DNA of 64,000 nt. Source: Candidatus Binatia bacterium. GTDB lineage: Bacteria > Desulfobacterota > Binatia > UBA9968 > JAJDTQ01. The position numbers and the translations under genes were made by a program. The stretch's first letter is position 1. Each line of letters starts with the position of its first letter. The notes beneath the pieces are model-generated. The model was not told where the DNA came from. It searched no databases and worked only from the letters and a program-made list of their open reading frames with translations. Positions 15,285-27,464 of the stretch are shown here, in pieces. Location of the stretch: contig OX638375.1 in the NCBI GenBank assembly GCA_951813575.1, forward strand, positions 3,795,330 to 3,859,329, in the 5' to 3' direction.

Positions 15285-17210
15285 CTACGCCGGAACCTCG
15301 ATTTCGTCCAGGGCTTCCGGGTTGGCCAACGCCTCGCGGTTCCGGACCGGCCGGCGGTTGAGGATGGCCGACACGGCGTTCTCCACCTTCTTCCCGTTGC
15401 GTGTAACCGGCACCTGGCTGATCCGCTGCACCAGGGCCGGCACGTGGCGGGGCGTGGCCTGGGCCCGGATGGCCGAGCGGATGGCGTCGGCGGTTTCCGT
15501 GTCCAGGGCCTGGTCGAGCACCACGAATAGCGCCACCCGGGTCTCGCCCTCCCGCAGGTAGCTGGCGACGATGCTGTCCTGGACGAACGGCAGCCGCTCG
15601 ACGATGCGGTAGATCTCCGCGGTGCCGAACCGGATCCCCGCGGGGTTGAGCGTCGTGTCGCTGCGTCCGTAGATCACGAAACCCCGCTCCGGCGTGACTT
15701 CGACATAGTCGCCGTGACGCCACACGTCCGCATAGGTGTCGAAGTAGGTCTCCCGGTAACGTGTGTCCCCGGAGTCGTTCCAGAAGCCCAGGGGCATGGA
15801 GGGAAAGGGTTTCCGGCACACCAGCTCGCCCTGCTCGCCCGCCACCGGCCGCCCCCGCTCATCGAAGACCGCGACATCCACGCCCAGGGCCGGGCCCTGG
15901 ATCTGGCCGGGGTATACCGGCGACAGCGGGTTCCCGAGGACGAAGCATCCGACGATGTCCGTGCCGCCCGAAATGGAGCAGATCTGCACGCCGGGCCGGA
16001 TGGCTTCGTCGACGTAGTGGAACTGGGAGGCCTCCAGCGGCGCGCCGGTGGAGAGCACCGTGCGCATTCCGGCGAGCCCGTACTTGCCGGCGGCCCGGAA
16101 CCCGGCCTTCTCCAGGGTGGAGAGAAGCTTCGGGCTGGTGCCGAACACGGTGATGCCGTGGTCCTCGGCGAGCCGGAACAGCCTGTCTTCGCGCGGGTAG
16201 GCCGGGCTGCCGTCGTACAGGACCACGGTGGCGCCCTGGGCCAGTGCGCTCACCAGCCAGTGCCACATCATCCAGCCGCAGGTGGTGAAGAAGAAGACCG
16301 TGTCGTCCCGGTCCACGTCGGTATGGAGCTTGTGCTCCACGTGATGCTTGAGGGCGGTGCCGCCGGCGCCGTGGACGATGCACTTGGGTAGTCCCGTGGT
16401 GCCGGAGGTGTAGAGGATATAGACCGGGTGGTCGAAGGGGAGATCGGTGAAGGTGAGCTCCCCGGCGTCGTCGGCGAGGAACGAGTCCCACGCCACCGCG
16501 CCCGCGGGCAGGGCCTGTTGCGTGTCCGCGACGACGACCCACAGCTCCAGGCTTGGCAGCGAGTCCGCCAGCCGCCGGGCCTTCTCCATGCAGTCGTGGT
16601 GCCGGCCGTTGTAGAAGTAGCCGTCGACGGACAGCAGCACCTTGGGGTCTATCTGCCGGAACCGGTCGAATGCGCCCTGGTAGCCGAAGTCCGGCGAAGT
16701 GGCGCTCCAAACCCCGCCCAAAGAGGTCGTCGCCAGCATCGCCACCACGGTTTCGAGGGCGTTGGGCAGGTACCCCGCGACGCGGTCGCCGGGCTCGATG
16801 CCCACGCTCCGAAGGGCGGCCTGGCAGCGGGCCGTGAGCGCACGCAGTTCCCCGAAGGTGACCGTGCGGCATTGTCCGTTCTCGTTCTCTTCGATGATGG
16901 CGACACGGTCGTCGCGGTGCCGGAGAAGCTGCCGGGCGAAGTTGAACCGGTTGCCGGGGAACCACACTTCGCGGCCCAACCGCCCGGCCGGGGGCATGGC
17001 GCTGTCCGCCAGCACCGCCCCGGCCGGCGGCCGGCCCGTGGCGTCCAGCCACGCCGCTTCCCAGAAGGCCTCCAGTCGCGACACGCTCCATTGATGCAGC
17101 GAGTGGAAGGAGTCGCCGGCGATATCGTGGCCGGCGCGCAACCGTTCACGGAACCGGTAAAGGTGGGATTCCCGGAGCTGCCGTTCCGTGGGCGACCAGA
17201 GGGGCGTCAT
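15285..17210 (-). CDS. Acetoacetate--CoA ligase (acetoacetyl-CoA synthetase)
   Basis: This is a 641-residue AMP-forming ligase. The ACS-type N-terminus (SVSRLEAFWEAAW) is followed by the P-loop YTSGTTGLPKCIVHGAG, the adenylate motif GWMMWHWL, the hinge FVIYGRSDTTLNPAGIRFGTAEIYR, and the C-terminal Lys region VTRNGKKVENAVSAIL. Both the length and the RSDxTLNPxGIRFGTAEIY form are typical of acetoacetyl-CoA synthetase. It activates acetoacetate for ketone-body or PHB-related metabolism in the cytoplasm. The Rrf2 gene follows immediately. Confidence 0.9.
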   Translation of the reverse strand: MTPLWSPTERQLRESHLYRFRERLRAGHDIAGDSFHSLHQWSVSRLEAFWEAAWLDATGRPPAGAVLADSAMPPAGRLGREVWFPGNRFNFARQLLRHRDDRVAIIEENENGQCRTVTFGELRALTARCQAALRSVGIEPGDRVAGYLPNALETVVAMLATTSLGGVWSATSPDFGYQGAFDRFRQIDPKVLLSVDGYFYNGRHHDCMEKARRLADSLPSLELWVVVADTQQALPAGAVAWDSFLADDAGELTFTDLPFDHPVYILYTSGTTGLPKCIVHGAGGTALKHHVEHKLHTDVDRDDTVFFFTTCGWMMWHWLVSALAQGATVVLYDGSPAYPREDRLFRLAEDHGITVFGTSPKLLSTLEKAGFRAAGKYGLAGMRTVLSTGAPLEASQFHYVDEAIRPGVQICSISGGTDIVGCFVLGNPLSPVYPGQIQGPALGVDVAVFDERGRPVAGEQGELVCRKPFPSMPLGFWNDSGDTRYRETYFDTYADVWRHGDYVEVTPERGFVIYGRSDTTLNPAGIRFGTAEIYRIVERLPFVQDSIVASYLREGETRVALFVVLDQALDTETADAIRSAIRAQATPRHVPALVQRISQVPVTRNGKKVENAVSAILNRRPVRNREALANPEALDEIEVPA

Positions 17211-17234
17211 GCTTCACCTCCCGTGCGGGGCCGG

Positions 17235-17918
17235 TCAGGACCCCGGGCGAGGCTCCCGTTTTCCGGCGGCGTGGTCGGCCTCGGCGAACGGGCAGAGGCG
17301 GTTCTTCATGACGATGGCGCGGTTGGGCCCGTCGAAGCCGGTCCTGAAGTCGAAATTGAGGTGCATCACCGATTCGGGATCGTCGGTGTGGACGGCTCCG
17401 AGGAGGTGTCCCACTTCGTGGATCAACGCCAGCGCGTCGTGGTTCAGCTCGTCTCCGTGGCTAAAGGTCTCGCCGACGTGGCTCACGATGTAGTTTCCCA
17501 GTCCCTCGGTGCAGTTGCCCAGGCGGTCCGCCCGGGCGCGGCCGCCGCGGTAGAAGTTGAGCGGCTGCTGGGTCAACCCGATGACGACGTCATGGGGCTG
17601 GTCGCCGCCCGCCCTGGGATAGGAACGCTTGAGGCTTTTCATCAACGTTACCGAGGAGGTTGTGGTCCCCTCCACGCGCCAGGCCTCCGTAGCCTGGCGC
17701 ACCAGCCGGATCCCGAACCGTTCCTCGTAGTAGTCGGACGCCGCCCGCAGCAGATCCCTGGCGGTTTCGCGCCAGAGCGGGTCGTTTCCTCGCCAGATCG
17801 GATCGGCCACCACCTTGACCCGGACCACCCGGATGGACCTGTCCGTTTGCCGGGCGGTGCACCCCGCCAGCACCAGGCTGCTAAAGACGAACCAGATTAT
17901 CAGGCGGCGCGTCGTCAT
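17235..17918 (-). CDS. Lipoprotein zinc metalloprotease with metzincin motif
   Basis: This is a protein of about 227 residues starting MTTRRLIIWFVFSSLVLAGC, a lipoprotein signal peptide whose lipobox ends LAGC, so it is probably tethered outside the inner membrane. The zinc motif HEVGHLLGAVHTDD fits HExxHxxGxxHxxD, and a downstream Met in SVMHLN could be the metzincin Met-turn. It is most likely a secreted matrixin-like peptidase. A start six codons upstream (17936) exists but would disrupt the signal peptide. Its 5' end overlaps the 3' end of the spermidine-synthase-like gene by about 38 bases, implying co-expression. Confidence 0.75.
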   Translation of the reverse strand: MTTRRLIIWFVFSSLVLAGCTARQTDRSIRVVRVKVVADPIWRGNDPLWRETARDLLRAASDYYEERFGIRLVRQATEAWRVEGTTTSSVTLMKSLKRSYPRAGGDQPHDVVIGLTQQPLNFYRGGRARADRLGNCTEGLGNYIVSHVGETFSHGDELNHDALALIHEVGHLLGAVHTDDPESVMHLNFDFRTGFDGPNRAIVMKNRLCPFAEADHAAGKREPRPGS

Positions 17919-18846
17919 CGGTAAGAGGCTTGACATCGTCCTGATCCAGGGGGCCTGTGTAGTAGCACCTCCGGATCTTGCTGACGGGGTCGGGGAAGAG
18001 GTCCCGGCCGAGGCGGATCGCCCGCCGTTCCATCTCCTTCATGCTCATGCGCTCCGCCGCCTTGCTGGCCAGCACCACGACGTTCTGGATCTCGCTCAGG
18101 ACGTGGCCGCGGTTGCCGAACGTGGGAAAGGTGTAGACCTGCGGGAACAAGCCCGCGAGGGTCTTGATGGCGGCTCGGATGAGCTTGCTCTCGGGTCCCC
18201 GGAGCGCGCCGATGAGATTGATCACGAGCACGCCCTCGGGCGTCATCTTGTCCCGGGCGGTGTCGAAGAACTCGCGCGTGGCCAGGTGAAAGGGCATGTT
18301 GTCGGCGTAGTAGGCGTCCAGCAGGACCAGGTCGAAACGGTCGTCCGTGCGCGCCAGGTACTCGCGGCCGTCGCCGCCGTGGACCCGCTGAAGCGCGTCC
18401 TCCCGGAAGTGGAAGAATTCCCGCGCGACCTCCACCACGTCGGGATCGATCTCGATGGAGTCGATCGCCATCGCCGGGAACTCCTTGTGGTACTTCTTGG
18501 CCATGGATGCGCCGCCGAGCCCGATGATCAACGCCTTGGCGGCGTCCGGCCTGAGCACCAGCCCCAGGGAGGCGAAGCGGGAGTAGAGCAGTTCCAGAGC
18601 GAAGGGGTCGCGCCGGTCCATGGAGCTCTGCAGGGTGCCGTCGAAATAGAGGTAGCGGCGTTCCCGGGTCTCTTCCACCCGGATTCGGTGGTGGCCGGTA
18701 TCCTTCTCGTACAGGGTCTTGGCCCATGCGCGCCCCAGCGGCGCCAGCACCGCGGACTTCATGGCTCCCGGCAGCGCCGCCACCGATTGCCGGAGCCTCC
18801 CCCGGCCGTCCGCGATCCAGCCTGCGAGGCGTTGTACCGAGTTCAT
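17881..18846 (-). CDS. Spermidine-synthase-like methyltransferase-fold protein
   Basis: This is a 321-residue protein with a Rossmann SAM/dcSAM-binding core: AKALIIGLGGASMAKKY, IDSIEIDPDVVEVAREFF and DDRFDLVLLDAYYADNMP. These match the spermidine synthase superfamily. The GGGDG motif is replaced by GLGGAS, so it may not make spermidine; many such proteins have unknown substrates. It is encoded between the UvrD-like helicase gene (24 bases upstream) and the lipoprotein protease gene, with a short overlap into the latter. Confidence 0.75.
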   Translation of the reverse strand: MNSVQRLAGWIADGRGRLRQSVAALPGAMKSAVLAPLGRAWAKTLYEKDTGHHRIRVEETRERRYLYFDGTLQSSMDRRDPFALELLYSRFASLGLVLRPDAAKALIIGLGGASMAKKYHKEFPAMAIDSIEIDPDVVEVAREFFHFREDALQRVHGGDGREYLARTDDRFDLVLLDAYYADNMPFHLATREFFDTARDKMTPEGVLVINLIGALRGPESKLIRAAIKTLAGLFPQVYTFPTFGNRGHVLSEIQNVVVLASKAAERMSMKEMERRAIRLGRDLFPDPVSKIRRCYYTGPLDQDDVKPLTDDDAPPDNLVRL

Positions 18847-18870
18847 GCGCCCCGCCCGCCGGCAGCGCCG

Positions 18871-20868
18871 CTACAATTGACTGTAGTACCAGTCTTCATG
18901 GACCAGCGACATGGGCTCCAGGAGATCCTCGGAGATCCCGTCGATGAACTGTGACGGACGCGAGAAGACCATCCCCAGGGAACGGTCGTACACGCGCGCG
19001 GGATAGGCGAAGAACAGGTTTTCCTTGGCCCGGGTGGCGGCCACATAGAGAAGCCGCCGCTCTTCCTCGAGCTCCTCCAGGCTGTTGGTGTTGTAGTACG
19101 ACGGGAACCGGCCTTCCAGTGCCCAGATGACGAACACCGAATGCCACTCCAGCCCCTTGGCGGAGTGGACGGTGGACAGCACCAGGGGGCCTTCGTCGGG
19201 GTCCACCGGCAGGGCCTCGTCCACGCTGGCGGAGGGCGGATCCAGCGCCATGTCGCTCAACAGGCGCTCGATGCTCTGGTAGCGTTCGGTGATCTCCTGG
19301 AAGTGCTCCAGGTCCCGCAGCCGCTTGGGGTAGTCGTCGGCGTGTTTTCGCTTGAGGATGGGGAGATAGTACTGCATCAGGTACTGGGCCATGTCGGCGG
19401 GACGGGCCCGCTCCGCGCATTCGCCCATGACCTGGGCCAGGGTCTTGAGCCCCTGCTTCGCCCGGCCCCGCGTCTCGATCTGCTTCAGGGCTTGGCCGGG
19501 GTCCGCCTCGGCCAGCATCTGGTCGATGAGCTTGCGGCTCATCTGGGGGCCGACGCCCTCCAGCAGCATCAGCACCCGGCTCCAGGACACCGCGTCCCGC
19601 GGGTTGCTCACCACCCGAAGATGCGCCAGCAGGTCCTTCACGTGGGCCGTTTCCATGAACTGGAAGCCGCCGCGCTTCACGAAGGGGATGTCGTGGCGGG
19701 CGAGCTCGATCTCGAGGTCGAACGAATGGAAGCTCGAGCGGAACAGCACCGCCATGTCCCACAGCGGCACTCCCTCCTCCCGCAGCTCCAGCACGCGCTG
19801 GCACACGAAGCGCGACTGGGTCTGCTCGCTCTCCGCCTGGACCAGCACCGGGACCTCGCCTTCGCTCTTGCTGCTGAACAGGGTCTTGTCGTAGCGCTCC
19901 GAGGCCCGGGTGATGATCTCGTTGGTGAGCCGCAGGATGGGCTGGGTGCTGCGGTAGTTCTCCTCCAGCGCGATGATCGTCGTTCCCGGGAACTGGTTCG
20001 GGAAGTCCATGATATTCCGGAAATTGGCGCCGCGGAAGGAATAGATGCTCTGGGCGTCGTCGCCCACGGCCATGACGTTCTCGTGGGTGAAGGCCAGCCG
20101 GCGGACGATGTCGGATTGAAGGCGGTTGGTGTCCTGATACTCATCCACCATGATGAAGCGAAAGCGCTCCGACAACCGGCGCCGCAAGTCCTCGTGCGCA
20201 TCCAGAAGATCCCGGAGGGAGGTGAGCAGGTCGTCGTAGTCCAGCAGGGACTTCTCGCGCTTGTAGATCTGATAGCGTTCTGCGATGGTCGACAGCTCCT
20301 CCAGGAAGTCCGCCAGGTGGGGATAGTCGCGTTCCACGATTTCGGGGAGGGGCACCTGCTTGTTGCGCGCCAGGCTGTGGATCTCGGCGATGGTCTGCTT
20401 TCGCGGAAAGCGCTTCTCCCGGCTGTCCAGGCCCATCTGCGCGCGCAGGAGCTGGATCACGTCCTCGCTGTCGGAACGGTCCATGATGGTGAAGCTCGGC
20501 GCGAGGCCCAGGAGTTGACCGTATTGCCTCAGCACCATGTTGCCGAAGGAGTGGAACGTTCCGCCGGCCACGCGCTCGCAACGGGAGTCGGTCAGAAGGC
20601 TCGCGCGCCGCAACATTTCTTCCGCGGCGCGGCGGGTGAAGGTAAGCAGCAGGATCGATCGCGGGTCGATGCCTCTTTCAATGAGCCGGGCCACCCGGTA
20701 CACCAACGTACGGGTCTTGCCGGTCCCGGCGCCGGCGACGACCAGGAGCGGACCCTCGAGGAACGTCGCGGCTTGCCGTTGCGCCTCGTTGAGCTCCTCC
20801 TCGTAGGCGATGGGAGATGTGGTGCGCGACGGTGTCGAGTCGCTCCTGAGGACGTATTTGCGCGCCAA
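18871..20868 (-). CDS. UvrD/PcrA/Rep-family SF1 DNA helicase
   Basis: This is a 665-residue SF1A helicase. It has a Q-motif (ELNEAQRQAATF), Walker A GAGTGKTRTLVYRVA, Walker B with FIMVDEYQDTNRLQ, motif III GDDAQSIYSFRGA, motif IV ENYRSTQPIL, motif V STVHSAKGLEWHSVF and motif VI LLYVAATRAKENLF. It unwinds DNA 3' to 5' in repair or replication restart. It is slightly shorter than E. coli UvrD (720 aa) and lacks most of the C-terminal tail. It is divergent from the gamma-glutamyltransferase gene with a 174-base intergenic region. Confidence 0.9.
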   Translation of the reverse strand: MARKYVLRSDSTPSRTTSPIAYEEELNEAQRQAATFLEGPLLVVAGAGTGKTRTLVYRVARLIERGIDPRSILLLTFTRRAAEEMLRRASLLTDSRCERVAGGTFHSFGNMVLRQYGQLLGLAPSFTIMDRSDSEDVIQLLRAQMGLDSREKRFPRKQTIAEIHSLARNKQVPLPEIVERDYPHLADFLEELSTIAERYQIYKREKSLLDYDDLLTSLRDLLDAHEDLRRRLSERFRFIMVDEYQDTNRLQSDIVRRLAFTHENVMAVGDDAQSIYSFRGANFRNIMDFPNQFPGTTIIALEENYRSTQPILRLTNEIITRASERYDKTLFSSKSEGEVPVLVQAESEQTQSRFVCQRVLELREEGVPLWDMAVLFRSSFHSFDLEIELARHDIPFVKRGGFQFMETAHVKDLLAHLRVVSNPRDAVSWSRVLMLLEGVGPQMSRKLIDQMLAEADPGQALKQIETRGRAKQGLKTLAQVMGECAERARPADMAQYLMQYYLPILKRKHADDYPKRLRDLEHFQEITERYQSIERLLSDMALDPPSASVDEALPVDPDEGPLVLSTVHSAKGLEWHSVFVIWALEGRFPSYYNTNSLEELEEERRLLYVAATRAKENLFFAYPARVYDRSLGMVFSRPSQFIDGISEDLLEPMSLVHEDWYYSQL

Positions 20869-21042
20869 ACGTGAACTCCAGTGGTCTCCGGATGGTTGCC
20901 GGGGCCGGGAGCGGCCTTGTGGCGTCCGGGAACCGCGGCCCCCGGACAGACCGGAAGGTTATCACAACGCGGGTGCCGCGGAAAGATTTGTTGTTGCAAA
21001 CCTAAGGGTAAAGAACTAAACAGGGCAGGAACACTCGATTGG

Positions 21043-22716
21043 ATGGAATCCATGGTGGCAGTCCGGTTCCGTCACTTTTTCACGATCTTCGTACTTGCAT
21101 CCGCACTCCTTTCAGGAGGGTCGCTTGCCCAGACCCGCCTCGACGGCGTGGTGGTCACGGACCACCCTGCGGCCGTCAGGGCGGGGATGGAGATCCTGGA
21201 GCAGGGCGGTAACGCCGTGGACGCGGCGGTGGCGGCGGCCTTTGCGCTGGCGGTGGTGGATCCGGCCTCGTCCGGCCTCGGCGGCGGCGGCGTCCTGGTG
21301 GTCTATCAAACCAGGGAAAAGAAGGCTCATGCGCTGGACTTCACCGCGGTTTCCCCGGCGGTTTCCCCGGCGCTCTATCAAGGCGTAGCCGGCTTCCCCG
21401 CAGGTCCGCTGGAGAGCGGCGCCCTGGCCGTGGGCGTTCCCGGAACCGTGGCCGGGCTCACGGAGGGATTGAAACGGTTCGGCCGGCTGCCGTTGGAAAC
21501 GGTGCTGGCGCCGGCCATCCGCTACGCCACGGAGGGGTCCCGGGTGACCCCGAGCCTTCGCCGGGCCATCGAGGACAATCTGCCGGTGCTGCGGCAACGG
21601 CCCAATTTCGCGCGCATCTTTCTCAATGCGGCCGGAGCGCCTCACGGGGTGGGGGGTGTCATCCGCCAACCGGAATTGGCGGAGACCCTCCGGACCATCG
21701 CCAGGGAGGGCGCGCCGGCTTTCTACGAGGGCGCCATCGGCCAGTCCATCGCGGCCCGGATAAAGAAGGACGGGGGCGCGGTGACGCTGGAGGATCTCAA
21801 CAGCTACAAACCGGTGTGGCGCTCGCCCGTCATCGGGAAATACCGGGGCAGGACCGTGATCACGGCGCCGCCGCCGAGCGCGGGCGGGTTGGCGCTGGTG
21901 GGACTCCTGAACGCCATGGAGGGCTATGGCCCGGACCAGTTCCGCCACAACTCGGGGGCCTACCTGCACCTGGTGGCGGAGACCACCAAGGCGGGCACGG
22001 CCGACCTGTTGGAGTTACTGGGAGATCCGGACTTCAACGAGGTCCCGGTTCAGCGCATCACCTCCGGCGAGCGTGCCGCCGCGGTCCGCAAGCGGGTCTC
22101 GCTCGACCAGGCCGCGCGCGGGACCGCGACTTCGTGGAGGTCCCGGTCAGCGGATGACGGCGGCACCAACCACATCGGCGTGCTGGACGGCGACGGCAAC
22201 GCGGTGTCCATGAGCGTCGCCGTCGGCAGCTCCTTCGGCGCCAAGGTGCTGGTCCGGGAGACCGGCATCATTCTAAACAATCAGATGCAGAACTTTTCGC
22301 CGGCGGACGGGTCCGACAGTGCGGAGAGTGCTCCCAACATGCTCAAGCCGCGGAAGCGTCCGGTGAACGGGATGACCCCGGCCATCCTGCTCGAGGACGA
22401 TCGGCCGGTTCTGGTCATCGGCGCCTGCGGCGGCTCGAGGATCACGGGCGCGGTGCTTCAGGCCATCCTCAACGTGCTCGATTTCCGCATGCCTCTGGCC
22501 ACGGCCCTGGCCGCGGCGCGAATTCATGTGCCCGCGGGCCAGCGCCAAACGGTGGAGGTGGAGACTGCCGTGAGCGAAGAGGCCGTAAAGGCTCTGGAGG
22601 ACAAGGGGCACTCGATTCGCAGGACATCCCGGTTGGGAGCGGTTCAAGCCATCCAGGTCGAGGGGAAGCGTATCACCGGCGCCTCCGACCCGCGCCAGAC
22701 GGATGCGGCACGGTGA
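21043..22716 (+). CDS. ggt: Gamma-glutamyltransferase, exported
   Basis: This is a protein of about 557 residues with an N-terminal signal peptide (basic RFRH, a hydrophobic stretch, cleavage near SLAQ). The Ntn-hydrolase pattern of GGT is clear: GGNAVDAAVAAAFAL, SSGLGGGGVLV, VPGTVAGL, then GGTNHIGVLDGDGNAVS where the Thr would be the autoprocessed nucleophile. The usual TTH is TNH here. Late motifs are NNQMQNFS and RPVNGMTPAILL. GGT cleaves glutathione in the periplasm or transfers its glutamyl group. The start could be 21043 or 21052. Confidence 0.85.
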   Translation: MESMVAVRFRHFFTIFVLASALLSGGSLAQTRLDGVVVTDHPAAVRAGMEILEQGGNAVDAAVAAAFALAVVDPASSGLGGGGVLVVYQTREKKAHALDFTAVSPAVSPALYQGVAGFPAGPLESGALAVGVPGTVAGLTEGLKRFGRLPLETVLAPAIRYATEGSRVTPSLRRAIEDNLPVLRQRPNFARIFLNAAGAPHGVGGVIRQPELAETLRTIAREGAPAFYEGAIGQSIAARIKKDGGAVTLEDLNSYKPVWRSPVIGKYRGRTVITAPPPSAGGLALVGLLNAMEGYGPDQFRHNSGAYLHLVAETTKAGTADLLELLGDPDFNEVPVQRITSGERAAAVRKRVSLDQAARGTATSWRSRSADDGGTNHIGVLDGDGNAVSMSVAVGSSFGAKVLVRETGIILNNQMQNFSPADGSDSAESAPNMLKPRKRPVNGMTPAILLEDDRPVLVIGACGGSRITGAVLQAILNVLDFRMPLATALAAARIHVPAGQRQTVEVETAVSEEAVKALEDKGHSIRRTSRLGAVQAIQVEGKRITGASDPRQTDAAR

Positions 22717-22746
22717 AGGCGACCCGCGGGTCCGGCGCCGCGCCGG

Positions 22747-25657
<2,911 letters not shown>

Positions 25658-25732
25658 GTCGCCGTCACCTTTGCTCTCACTCGCGTCCGCACCGTTCACG
25701 GACGCCTCGCGGTGGTCCATCAAATTCATGGT

Positions 25733-26878
25733 TCAGTCCAGTGCCTCCAGCAGGATCTCCTGCGCCGCCGCCACGCCCCGGCCCAAGGTCGCCGGCAAGC
25801 CGAACTTCCGGAACGCCATCTCCAGGGCACTGATCGCCACGATCACGTCGAAGGCCCCCATGTGGCCCACGTGGGCGATGCGGATCACCTTGCCCTGCAG
25901 GTGGTCCTGTCCCTCTGCCAGGGTGACGCCCATGCGCGCTCGCAGGAAGTCGAGCAAGGCATCACCGTCGGCGCCCTCGGGGACGTAGAGGCCCGTGGCC
26001 GCGGGGCTGGGGTGGTCCGGCGAAAGGAGCTCGAGCCCCATGGCCGTCACCGCCGCCCGGGTGGCCCGGGCCATCCGGGCGTGCCGCGCGTAGACCCGGT
26101 CGAGCCCCTCCTCGCGCATCAGCTTGAGGGCAGCGCACAGCCCGAACACCAGTGACACCGCCGGCGTGTAGGCGGTCGAGCCCTTGGCCTGGCCCTTCCG
26201 CTCGCTGTTCAGGTCGAAGTAGAAGCGCGGGGAACCGGTTTCCGCGGTCCTCTGCCAGGCGCGGTCGCTGAGGCCGATGAAGGCCAGCCCCGGCGGCAGC
26301 ATCATGGCTTTCTGGGAGCCCGTCACCAGCACGTCGATGCCCCAGTCGTCCATAGGCACCGACAGCACGCCCACCGCGGTGACGCCGTCCACCACCAGCA
26401 GCGGCCCGCCGTCCCGCGTGAGGGCCGCGATCTCCCGCACCGGATGAAGCGTGGTGGTGGAGGTCTCGCTGGCCTGGATGAGCACGCCCTTGGTGTCGGG
26501 GTGGGCCTCCAGCGCCTGTTCCACGGTGCTCACCTCGACGGCCGTGCCCCACTCCACGTTGATCTCCACCACGTCGAGGTCGTAGGCGCGGCAAATACGC
26601 AGCCAGCGCTCGCCGAACTTGCCGCCGTTGACCACGATGACCTTCTCCTTCGGCGAGAACAGGTTGGCCACCGCCGCCTCCATGGCCCCGGTGCCGGACG
26701 AGGCCAGGATGATCACGTCGTTCTTCGATCCGAACAGGGTCTTCAGCCCCTGACGCGCCTCCTCCAGGACCACCGCGAATTCCGGCGTCCGGTGATGGAT
26801 CATGGTCTGCGCCATGGCCAACTGCACTTCGTTGGGAATGGGCGTCGGCCCGGGAGAAAGGAGATATTGCTTGATCAT
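25733..26878 (-). CDS. Class V aminotransferase (serine--glyoxylate/alanine--glyoxylate type)
   Basis: This is a 381-residue PLP aminotransferase of the AGAT/SPT group. It starts KQYLLSPGPTPIPNEVQLAM, has SSGTGAMEAAVANLF, VDGVTAVGVLSVPMDDW, and the PLP Lys in VTGSQKAMMLPPGLAF. In lineages lacking classical SerC, such enzymes paired with SerA are proposed to make phosphoserine or serine; the operon order here fits that, but the activity is inferred. It is the first gene of the serA-purA operon, preceded by a terminator-like hairpin in its leader. Confidence 0.85.
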   Translation of the reverse strand: MIKQYLLSPGPTPIPNEVQLAMAQTMIHHRTPEFAVVLEEARQGLKTLFGSKNDVIILASSGTGAMEAAVANLFSPKEKVIVVNGGKFGERWLRICRAYDLDVVEINVEWGTAVEVSTVEQALEAHPDTKGVLIQASETSTTTLHPVREIAALTRDGGPLLVVDGVTAVGVLSVPMDDWGIDVLVTGSQKAMMLPPGLAFIGLSDRAWQRTAETGSPRFYFDLNSERKGQAKGSTAYTPAVSLVFGLCAALKLMREEGLDRVYARHARMARATRAAVTAMGLELLSPDHPSPAATGLYVPEGADGDALLDFLRARMGVTLAEGQDHLQGKVIRIAHVGHMGAFDVIVAISALEMAFRKFGLPATLGRGVAAAQEILLEALD

Positions 26879-26942
26879 GAGCTCATGTCCGGTGGTGCGT
26901 GAACCTTTTCCTCAACGGAACGCCAACGAGACGGGATTTGCA

Positions 26943-26982
26943 CAAAAAAAAGCCTGAACCTCTCTGGCATAGAGACCCAGGC
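26943..26982 (-). terminator. Rho-independent terminator-like hairpin in the leader of the ser/purA operon (candidate attenuator)
   Basis: Read on the minus strand, GCCTG..CTCT pairs with AGAG..CAGGC around an AUGCC loop, followed directly by eight U residues. It lies about 65 bases upstream of the first operon gene and no minus-strand gene lies before it. It therefore looks like a leader terminator used for attenuation or by a riboswitch rather than the end of another unit. No known riboswitch was recognised upstream. Confidence 0.6.
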
Positions 26983-27099
26983 GTTCGGCCGTCCAGCAAT
27001 CAAGCACTCCCTCGTGGTGAACTCCACGTACACGCCAGTTGTGCAAACTTCTTCGTAGCTTGACCGGGCGTTTTTGTCAATTCCGGCCGTCCGGTAGCC

Positions 27100-27435
27100 G
27101 CAACCGCCACGCCGACCCCCGCAACCGCCACGCCGACCCCCGCAACCGCCACGCCGACCCCCGCAACCGCCACGCCGACCCCCGCAACCGCCACGCCGAC
27201 CCCCGCAACCGCCACGCCGACCCCCGCAACCGCCACGCCGACCCCCGCAACCGCCACGCCGACCCCCGCAACCGCCACGCCGACCCCCGCAACCGCCACG
27301 CCGACCCCCGCAACCGCCACGCCGACCCCCGCAACCGCCACGCCGACCCCCGCAACCGCCACGCCGACCCCCGCAACCGCCACGCCGACCCCCGCAACCG
27401 CCACGCCGACCCCCGCAACCGCCACGCCGACCCCC
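27100..27435. repeat. Tandem repeat: 16 copies of a 21-bp unit
   Basis: Sixteen head-to-tail copies of a 21-base unit (GCAACCGCCACGCCGACCCCC plus a partial seventeenth copy, GCAACCG) run without spacers and with no visible divergence. The unit is C-rich on the plus strand with few A or T bases. A period of 21 is two helical turns and seven codons, so all frames through it stay open. The identity of the copies suggests recent expansion by slippage; copy number probably varies between strains. Confidence 0.95.
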
Positions 27436-27445
27436 GCAACCGTCA

Positions 27446-27464
27446 CCCCGGACTTGATCCGGGG
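27446..27464. repeat. Short palindrome CCCCGGACTTGATCCGGGG
   Basis: This is a near-perfect 19-base palindrome immediately after the tandem array. A related palindrome (CCCCGGGCCTGACCCGGGG) sits in the centre of the 3958-4140 element. Such CCGGACTTGATCCGG cores are familiar from dispersed palindromic repeats in proteobacteria. It may be the core of a REP element from which the neighbouring array expanded. Confidence 0.6.

Noticed and set aside
27100..27435. CRISPR array
   Set aside because: The repeats are directly adjacent and identical, with no spacers and no cas genes in the window.
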